Assembly (NCBI GenBank): GCA_027451585.1 | Contig: DAIDIZ010000014.1 | Location: 1-36,764 of the forward strand | DNA from: Chlamydiota bacterium | GTDB taxonomy: Bacteria > Chlamydiota > Chlamydiia > Chlamydiales > SM23-39 | DNA length: 36,764 nt | Direction of reading: 5' to 3' | Made by a program: the position numbers and the translations under genes | Notes under the pieces: generated by a model | What the model was told of the DNA's origin: nothing | What the model saw: the letters and a program-made list of their open reading frames with translations, nothing else | Databases searched by the model: none | Shown here: in pieces, positions 32,375 to 36,764 of the stretch | How positions within the stretch are numbered: position 1 is the first letter of the stretch | How the letters are laid out: each line of letters begins with the position of its first letter

Positions 32375-32827
32375 ATGGCCAATGTCTGCCGTCTTTATCT
32401 TCCATTTGACTACAGGAACCGTGAACCCACATTCCTTAAAATTGAGTTTCCACAAACAGATAAAGTGGCCCCCTCGTGGGAAACGGCTCGTTTCTGGCTT
32501 TGCTGGGGTCAGGACAGAACACCACTAAGCAAAGTCATGCTTATCTTCACCGATCTTCCGAATAATCATCGCTTTGAGGGCGACGCAAAAAACGCCCCTG
32601 TTTGGGTAAGAAAAGAATGCCAGAGACTTTCCTCTACAACCCATAACCCTTTCTGGAAGTGTGGAAATCCTTACTTTATAGCGCGCGGGAACGTAGAATC
32701 TATAGCGCGCAGGAACTTAGACTTTATATTGCGCGGGAACTCTATAGCGCGCAGGAACTTAGAAGAAGACGACCCTTTCATCCTTGAGATCTATAAAAAA
32801 AGAAACTGGTATGTCTGGCACCGTTAA
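32375..32827 (+). CDS. Unrecognised 150-aa protein with short internal repeats
   Basis: Start ATG 32375 (MANVCRLYLPFDYRNREPTF) has GAGAGGG just upstream; a TTG at 32363 is also open. No domain recognised. The N-terminal ~100 residues are aromatic- and charge-rich (WETARFWLCWGQDRTP, LIFTDLPNNHRFEG). Residues ~102-130 are a repeat: IARGNVES, IARRNLDF, ILRGNS, IARRNLEE, encoded by an in-frame 24/24/18-bp DNA repeat. The tail (LEIYKKRNWYVWHR) overlaps the photolyase start by 17 bp. It may be co-translated with phr. It could also be a partially decayed reading frame, but the intact frame and good start argue for a gene. Confidence 0.55.
   Translation: MANVCRLYLPFDYRNREPTFLKIEFPQTDKVAPSWETARFWLCWGQDRTPLSKVMLIFTDLPNNHRFEGDAKNAPVWVRKECQRLSSTTHNPFWKCGNPYFIARGNVESIARRNLDFILRGNSIARRNLEEDDPFILEIYKKRNWYVWHR
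32677..32766 (+). repeat. Tandem repeat of TATAGCGCGC-type units
   Basis: Units begin at 32677, 32701, 32725 and 32743 (TATAGCGCGCAGGAACTTAG with variations). Periods of 24, 24 and 18 bp all keep frame. Each contains the self-complementary GCGCGC except the third (TTGCGC). No spacers of unique sequence, so not CRISPR. Confidence 0.85.
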
Positions 32828-34262
32828 TCGCTCGCTTTTTCTTTTTCGAAGAGATCTGCGACTTGAAGATAATACAGGGATTCTTTTTGCTCTCCGTCAT
32901 TCCCAGGTAGTGATCCCTGCCTTTATCTTCACTTCTGAACAAATTCAGAAGAACAGATATCGAAATGATCACTGTCTTAAATTCATGATCGAATCGCTCG
33001 AAGATCTGCACGATTCGCTAGAAAGAAAAGGGAGCCGTCTTTATCTTTTTGAAGGGGAAAATGAAGAGATTATCGATCGTCTGATTCAATCTATGAACAT
33101 CGATGCGGTGATCGTGAATCGAGACTATACCGGAAATGATTCAAAAGCAGGCTTTTTGGCCGGCGTGAAAGCTGCCCAAAAGCCGACTTTTGAATCATTT
33201 CCGATATACACTCCCTACAGTCGGAAGTGGGATGAAAAAATCAAAAGACTATGCGAGAAAAGAAAAATTGCCTTCCATTTATTGGATGATCTTCTTTTTC
33301 ATCCCCCCGAAGCAACGGTGAAAAAAGAAGGATCTCCTTACACTACTTTCACACCTTATTTTCGTCATAACGTAAAAAGTGAGGTCCCCTTTCCTGTTAC
33401 CGACTTCCCCGCCGCTCATTTTTTTAAAGGAGAAATCCCTTTTGCGGCCCCTCCCACTCTTTTGCAAAAACTCATCCCTACTACCAACAACGGTTGCCGA
33501 GGAGGAAGGAAAGAGGGACTCAAAATTCTTAAGCACCTAGATTCTTTTTCATCTTACGATAAGGAAAGAGATTTCCCTGCGAAGGAAAGGACAACCCATC
33601 TTTCAGCGCATCTCAACCTCACCACTCTTTCCCCTCGAGAGGTGTTCCATGCTATCAACAAAGCTCTCTCCCCTGATCATGGACTCATCCGGTCTCTTTA
33701 CTGGAGAGATTTTTTCATTTCGATTGCCTTCTTCTTTCCCCATGTATTTGGATCTCCTTTCCATAAAAAGTTTGAGCAGATCCGCTGGTCAGAAAATCAG
33801 GAACACTTCGCAAAATGGACTCAAGGAATGACCGGGTTTCCCATTGTCGATGCAGGGATGAGAGAACTGAACCAAACCGGCTTTATGCACAATCGGGTTC
33901 GGATGATTACCGCCTCCTTTCTCACTAAAGATCTCCATATCGATTGGAGATGGGGCGAGAGCTATTTTGCGACACAGTTAGTGGATTATGATCCCGCCGT
34001 GAATAACGGAAATTGGCAATGGGTCGCAGGTACTGGAACCGACGCCCAGCCCTATTTTCGAGTTTTCAATCCTTGGACACAGCAGAAAAAATTCGATCCT
34101 GATTGCCTCTACACCAAGCAGTGGATCCCCGAACTTAAAAGTTACCCTTCCGAACAAATCCATCATTGGAATAGAAAAACCAGCCCTTTTTACCCCCCTC
34201 CGATGGTCGATCACGGAGAAGAGGCCAAAAAAGCAATCTCTGCCTTAGCGTTACGATCGTAA
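32811..34262 (+). CDS. phrB: Deoxyribodipyrimidine photolyase (cryptochrome/photolyase family)
   Basis: 483 aa from ATG 32811; upstream extension to 32784 is rejected because the family N-terminus is SLFLFRRDLRLEDNTGI. N-terminal Rossmann antenna-binding domain (1-130) and C-terminal helical FAD domain with LYWRDFFISIAF, WTQGMTGFPIVDAGMRELNQ, FMHNRVRMITASFLTKDL, DWRWGESYF, and the DPAVNNGNWQWVAGTGTDAQ block containing the FAD/tryptophan-relay residues. It repairs UV pyrimidine dimers using light. Unusual in an obligate intracellular lineage; it implies exposure to light during an extracellular or aquatic stage. No helicase-like or eukaryotic cryptochrome tail is present. Confidence 0.93.
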   Translation: MSGTVNRSLFLFRRDLRLEDNTGILFALRHSQVVIPAFIFTSEQIQKNRYRNDHCLKFMIESLEDLHDSLERKGSRLYLFEGENEEIIDRLIQSMNIDAVIVNRDYTGNDSKAGFLAGVKAAQKPTFESFPIYTPYSRKWDEKIKRLCEKRKIAFHLLDDLLFHPPEATVKKEGSPYTTFTPYFRHNVKSEVPFPVTDFPAAHFFKGEIPFAAPPTLLQKLIPTTNNGCRGGRKEGLKILKHLDSFSSYDKERDFPAKERTTHLSAHLNLTTLSPREVFHAINKALSPDHGLIRSLYWRDFFISIAFFFPHVFGSPFHKKFEQIRWSENQEHFAKWTQGMTGFPIVDAGMRELNQTGFMHNRVRMITASFLTKDLHIDWRWGESYFATQLVDYDPAVNNGNWQWVAGTGTDAQPYFRVFNPWTQQKKFDPDCLYTKQWIPELKSYPSEQIHHWNRKTSPFYPPPMVDHGEEAKKAISALALRS

Positions 34263-34401
34263 CAACCTTAGTATTAGAGATGATACACAAAAAAACAATC
34301 CTCCTATCCTTCCTCAGGCAGAGCCGGTCGAGGCCCCTCCCTTAAGGGGGGAATTCAAGGGCAGCTTCATTTTTGTCAACACATACTTAATTTACCAATA
34401 T

Positions 34402-34444
34402 TTGAAAATTAATTTATACAATGTTATAATATATTTTATAACAT
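34402..34444 (+). promoter_or_regulatory. Promoter of the first LRR gene with 24-bp inverted repeat
   Basis: TTGAAA (34402-34407), 17-bp spacer, TATAAT (34425-34430): an almost perfect sigma70-like promoter. A perfect inverted repeat ATGTTATAA-N6-TTATAACAT (34421-34444) covers the -10 and start site, so a repressor bound there would block transcription. AAGGTG lies 7 nt before the ATG at 34462. The preceding 34263-34401 is AT-rich with a CCCTTAAGGG palindrome near 34341 but no clear terminator. Confidence 0.7.
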
Positions 34445-34461
34445 ATATAAGGTGACAAAAA

Positions 34462-35892
34462 ATGAGAATTGAATTTGTTCGAGATAATGAGCTTTCCAAT
34501 TTTGATACACAAGAATGGTCTCTCAGGAAGATACAACCCACCCTCCCGATTGAAGCGCCTGTCAATATTGTTCGCTTAGACGGTGGTCGCGTTCAGGACC
34601 TCTCCAACGCCAAGAAAGATGGACTTACGAACACTGACGAGCAAGAATCCTTGGAGAAAGCAAAAGAACAGAATGAAAGTACCCCAGAGACTCCTAAACA
34701 GCAAGAACCATTCAATCCTTCTTCTGAAAAGCAAATTGAAGAGAGACAGCAGAACGGGCCTTTACGACAAGAAGCTCTACCAGATAAAAGGGCTAAGAGA
34801 CTCCCGGATTGGAAAATTTCTCTTGAAAGCTGGGTAAAGGCTGTTGATCCCTCTTCTTCCGAAGGACAGAAGCGGACAATCGCTGCTGAAAGAATCACAA
34901 CGGCTGGCGAGGAATTTGAGCAGGAATTAGATCTTTCTTCTCTAGGGCTTACTTCGCTTCCAAGCAATTTGCCGCCAAATCTCCGGGCGATCAATCTTTC
35001 TCACAATCAGCTCACCTCAGCCCCTCAAACGCTGCGCTCTCGTAACCATCGTTTAGAAAGTGTGGATCTTTCCTATAACCAGATCTCCTCTATAGGAGAA
35101 GAGGACATTTCTGAAGACTGCTCTGGATTAAGGAGCCTTAATCTGTCTCATAATCAGATTTCGTCTTGCAATTTGGTTCATTTAGGGAAGAGAAGCGGCC
35201 TTTCCGATCTTGATCTTTCTTACAACCGGATTGGTTCTCCGAATGATTGTAAAGTATCGTTACCAGGTCTACAAAAGTTGGATCTTTCCCATAATGAGAT
35301 CGCATCCATCGCCGAAGAGCAAGGAGCTATCAGCTCAAAAGAATTGGCTCTTTCTGATAATCCGATTAAAAATTCCTCTTTAGATCGACCTAGTGAACCG
35401 GTTCCTCAGGTTTGCGCAAGTCCCAAACCAGTTTTAGAATCCGTCGAGAGGCAAAAAACTTCACTCCCCCCCGTTCCAAAGCCTGTTTCTTCGCCGAGCA
35501 GCACAAACTCTTCGGGAAATGCTGTTCGAATGGATTCCTTGTCCGTCGTCGCTCTTTCCGACCCCGTGCCAAACACGTTTTCTTGTTCAGCCGGAGCACA
35601 GTACCCAACCTCCTATGTACTTCAAACCGTTTCTTCGCCGAGCAGCACAAACTCTTCGGGAAATGCTGAGAAAGCTTCGATGCATAAGATTCCTACTGTT
35701 TTTTTTCTATCATCCCTTAAGAAGTTCGCTCTAAATTCCTTGTTTTACTTGTGCGAAAAATTAATAAACTTCTTCTTGAGATACCAAAAGGGGAAATACG
35801 ACTATACTCGTTCCACTCCAAAGATGCCCAAAGCGAACCGAATTTATACCAAAACAACACGAAAAACGGTTTTTAAGGGCGTTGTTGCATAA
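34462..35892 (+). CDS. Leucine-rich-repeat protein (putative secreted effector)
   Basis: 476 aa. Residues 1-115 are polar and likely disordered (Gln/Glu/Pro rich). Residues 116-150 hold WKISLESWVKAV...RTIAAERI, a helix shared with the second LRR gene. Residues 155-305 form about six LRRs: LDLSSLGLTSLPSNLPPNLR, AINLSHNQLTSAP, VDLSYNQISSIG, LNLSHNQISSC, DLDLSYNRIGSP, KLDLSHNEIASI. Then a Ser/Pro/Thr linker with VSSPSSTNSSGNA twice (342-354, 390-402), a hydrophobic helix (FALNSLFYLCEKLINFFLRY) and a basic tail encoded by repeat DNA. No Sec signal. LRR proteins in intracellular bacteria are commonly host-directed effectors; no ligase or protease domain is visible here. Confidence 0.85.
   Translation: MRIEFVRDNELSNFDTQEWSLRKIQPTLPIEAPVNIVRLDGGRVQDLSNAKKDGLTNTDEQESLEKAKEQNESTPETPKQQEPFNPSSEKQIEERQQNGPLRQEALPDKRAKRLPDWKISLESWVKAVDPSSSEGQKRTIAAERITTAGEEFEQELDLSSLGLTSLPSNLPPNLRAINLSHNQLTSAPQTLRSRNHRLESVDLSYNQISSIGEEDISEDCSGLRSLNLSHNQISSCNLVHLGKRSGLSDLDLSYNRIGSPNDCKVSLPGLQKLDLSHNEIASIAEEQGAISSKELALSDNPIKNSSLDRPSEPVPQVCASPKPVLESVERQKTSLPPVPKPVSSPSSTNSSGNAVRMDSLSVVALSDPVPNTFSCSAGAQYPTSYVLQTVSSPSSTNSSGNAEKASMHKIPTVFFLSSLKKFALNSLFYLCEKLINFFLRYQKGKYDYTRSTPKMPKANRIYTKTTRKTVFKGVVA
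35485..35668 (+). repeat. 40-bp direct repeat pair inside the LRR gene
   Basis: The 40 bases at 35485-35524 recur identically at 35629-35668, 144 bp (48 codons) apart and in frame. They encode VSSPSSTNSSGNA. Suggests recent internal duplication; recombination would delete 48 residues. Confidence 0.9.
35803..35849 (+). repeat. Single arm of the palindromic element within the LRR 3' end
   Basis: TATACTCGTTCCACTCCAAA...CCCAAAGCGAACCGAATTTA matches the left arm at 18988 and the mirrored arm at 1-138. The mirrored half is missing. It encodes residues about 448-463 of the LRR protein (YTRSTPKMPKANRIY). Confidence 0.75.
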
Positions 35893-35932
35893 ATAGCTGC
35901 GGATAAGGTTTTTCTTGTTCTCAAGTCACCGA

Positions 35933-35966
35933 GTGAAGTGGACCCAATCGATTGGGTCCACCTCAC
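35933..35966. repeat. 34-bp near-perfect palindrome
   Basis: The inner 24 bp (35938-35961, GTGGACCCAATC/GATTGGGTCCAC) are a perfect palindrome, flanked by GTGA and TCAC with a single unpaired base pair between. It could be two abutted inverted termini, a dyad operator or a hairpin. Confidence 0.8.
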
Positions 35967-36222
35967 AATACTGCCAAATAGGGCGATTCGCCTCTATCGC
36001 GTTCCAAAATGCCATAAATGCTGCACCGAGCCCTAGGATAACTTGGCTCAATACCATCTTTGAGCGCCAGACTGGTAGTCCGCCGAAAAGATCGTAAGCG
36101 TCAAGGAATATCACCCCAAAGCCCTAAAAGAGTTTAGAAAAGCCCTCGATCATGCCTCCCCTCTTTAATCAATTGCGAAACGGCAGACTTATCTCACTAA
36201 TTACAGACACGTTAAAAAAAGA

Positions 36223-36251
36223 TTGAATTAATAAAAAAAAATCGATATAAT
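36223..36251 (+). promoter_or_regulatory. Promoter of the second LRR-type gene
   Basis: TTGAAT (36223-36228), 17-bp spacer, TATAAT (36246-36251). The predicted transcript starts near 36258, giving a leader of about 145 nt that contains the 22-bp inverted repeat. Confidence 0.6.
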
Positions 36252-36306
36252 TAAATTCGCAACAAAACCAACTTTATTATTAAAGATAGAATAACTGACA
36301 CATTAC

Positions 36307-36375
36307 CTCGACTTTGTACAATCTCATGACTGACGAGCATTAGCTGAGGAATCCATGAGATTGTACAAAGTCGAG
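36307..36375. repeat. 22-bp perfect inverted repeat in the leader of the second LRR-type gene
   Basis: 36307-36328 (CTCGACTTTGTACAATCTCA then TG) is the exact reverse complement of 36354-36375, with a 25-nt loop. The stem ends 28 nt before the ATG at 36404 and has no T-tract. Its right arm contains the dispersed 16-mer also found at 6064-6079. Confidence 0.9.
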
Positions 36376-36403
36376 ATTACAAATCATAAAAGCAGGAATT
36401 AAA

Positions 36404-36764
36404 ATGCAATTAATACGAAGATATTCCGATCTAATCAACCGAGGCCTCTTTCATCTTCCAGGAGAGACCCTCCCTGCAAATTTCGCAAAGAACTGCGTAT
36501 TCATTGCTCTTCATATCTTGGCTGCCTTGGCCTTGAATAGATGGAGCGCAAAAAAAGAGCTTCAAACCAATGCAACTACAGCGAACACTCCTCCTTGGCA
36601 AAAAGCTCTTGAGCAATGGATAGCCAATGGACCAGAAGAGGAAAAACCTGCTAGAAGAGCGGCTGCAGACAAAATCAGTAAATGCTATGCTACACAGTCA
36701 AAGTCCCTTGACCTGAGATTCACCCAAATCTCTAGTCTCGAAGGAGTAAGGTTCCCTGAGGGCT
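36404..36764 (+). CDS. Second LRR-type protein, N-terminal part (runs off window)
   Basis: ATG 36404 with AGGA about 8 nt upstream; 120 codons are open to the window end, so the gene is partial. It starts MQLIRRYSDLINRGLFHLPG, has a hydrophobic stretch (NCVFIALHILAALALN, residues ~30-45), then PPWQKALEQWIANGPEEE...RRAAADKI (63-91) and SLDLRFTQISSLEGVRFPEG (101-120), which looks like the first LRR. The W..(S/A)LE.W......R..AA..I...LDL order is the same as residues 117-159 of the preceding LRR protein, so the two are paralogues with different N-termini. Confidence 0.7.
   Translation, partial: MQLIRRYSDLINRGLFHLPGETLPANFAKNCVFIALHILAALALNRWSAKKELQTNATTANTPPWQKALEQWIANGPEEEKPARRAAADKISKCYATQSKSLDLRFTQISSLEGVRFPEG

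Larger units (their letters stand above)
35893..36403. other. Degraded intergenic stretch between the two LRR genes
   Basis: No credible gene. The start (GGGCGTTGTTGCATAAAT, ending the LRR1 frame) looks like an insertion-sequence terminus. A 62-codon minus-strand frame (35926-36114) encodes LSQVILGLGAAFMAFWNAIE but matches nothing I know and spans the palindrome at 35933-35966. 36180-36300 is very AT-rich and holds the promoter of the next gene, then a large inverted repeat. I see a likely insertion scar plus a regulatory region. Confidence 0.5.

Noticed and set aside
32677-32766. Possible CRISPR array
   Set aside because: Units are contiguous and of unequal period (24/24/18) with no unique spacers; no cas genes in the window.
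35926-36114. 62-aa minus-strand ORF with a hydrophobic stretch
   Set aside because: No start signal, spans a 34-bp palindrome, and lies in decayed sequence. No family resemblance; kept only as part of the intergenic description.

Overview
The window comes from a member of the phylum Chlamydiota outside the classic Chlamydiaceae, i.e. a Simkania-, Waddlia- or Parachlamydia-like lineage. I infer this from gene content and order. The block amiA-murE-pbp3-ftsL-rsmH-(mraZ)-TPR protein-CT273-like-dnaA2 reproduces the Chlamydia trachomatis CT268-CT275 order as I remember it. The gcvH / lplA / clpC neighbourhood resembles CT282-CT286, and marC-(truA)-map resembles CT851-CT852. Features not expected in Chlamydiaceae are mraZ, a photolyase, an archaeal-type prolyl-tRNA synthetase, leucine-rich-repeat (LRR) proteins, a HipA relic and palindromic mobile repeats. 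The species cannot be fixed from the sequence alone.

Layout. 1-4.3 kb (+): a palindromic repeat, rpmB, a membrane-anchored phospholipase-D-like protein, a broken hipA, then marC-truA-map. 4.3-5.8 kb (-): a membrane coiled-coil protein. About 6 kb: tRNA-Arg(CCU). 6.1-11.9 kb (-): a tight division/peptidoglycan operon (mraZ-rsmH-ftsL-pbp3-murE-amiA) headed by a recognisable promoter and MraZ-type operator. 12.1-13.1 kb (-): an LcrH/SycD-like TPR protein and its partner, divergent from dnaA2 and aroG (+). 15.4-18 kb: a lipoprotein, a Nudix hydrolase, an unrecognised 357-aa protein with a small upstream ORF, and non-coding sequence. 18-28.9 kb (-): a long operon-like run proS, PpiD-like, CBM9-like, gcvH, giant AsmA-like, comF, stomatin. 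Between comF and stomatin this run is interrupted by about 0.8 kb that carries a palindromic element and a DUF4160-DUF2442 gene pair and is bordered by a 65-bp direct repeat. 29-34.3 kb: lplA (-) diverging from clpC (+), a small repeat-containing ORF, and a photolyase. 34.4 kb to the end: two related LRR-type proteins, each behind its own near-consensus sigma70-like promoter with inverted repeats, separated by a stretch of degraded sequence.

How the genes fit together. The mra-type operon supplies 16S rRNA methylation, a divisome membrane protein, the transpeptidase PBP3, the meso-diaminopimelate ligase MurE and the amidase AmiA, which is the toolkit of the chlamydial division ring. LplA can lipoylate GcvH. 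ClpC is a general unfoldase. The 24-28 kb operon mixes envelope quality control and possible lipid transport (PpiD-like, AsmA-like, SPFH) with prolyl-tRNA charging.

The most notable novel signals are: (1) the MITE-plus-DUF4160/DUF2442 insertion with a long flanking direct repeat that leaves both neighbouring reading frames open; (2) the paralogous LRR locus with palindromic control regions, whose second gene runs off the window; (3) the dispersed palindromic repeat families; (4) a small ORF carrying an in-frame 24/24/18-bp GCGCGC repeat; (5) a HipA pseudogene hidden by frameshifts.
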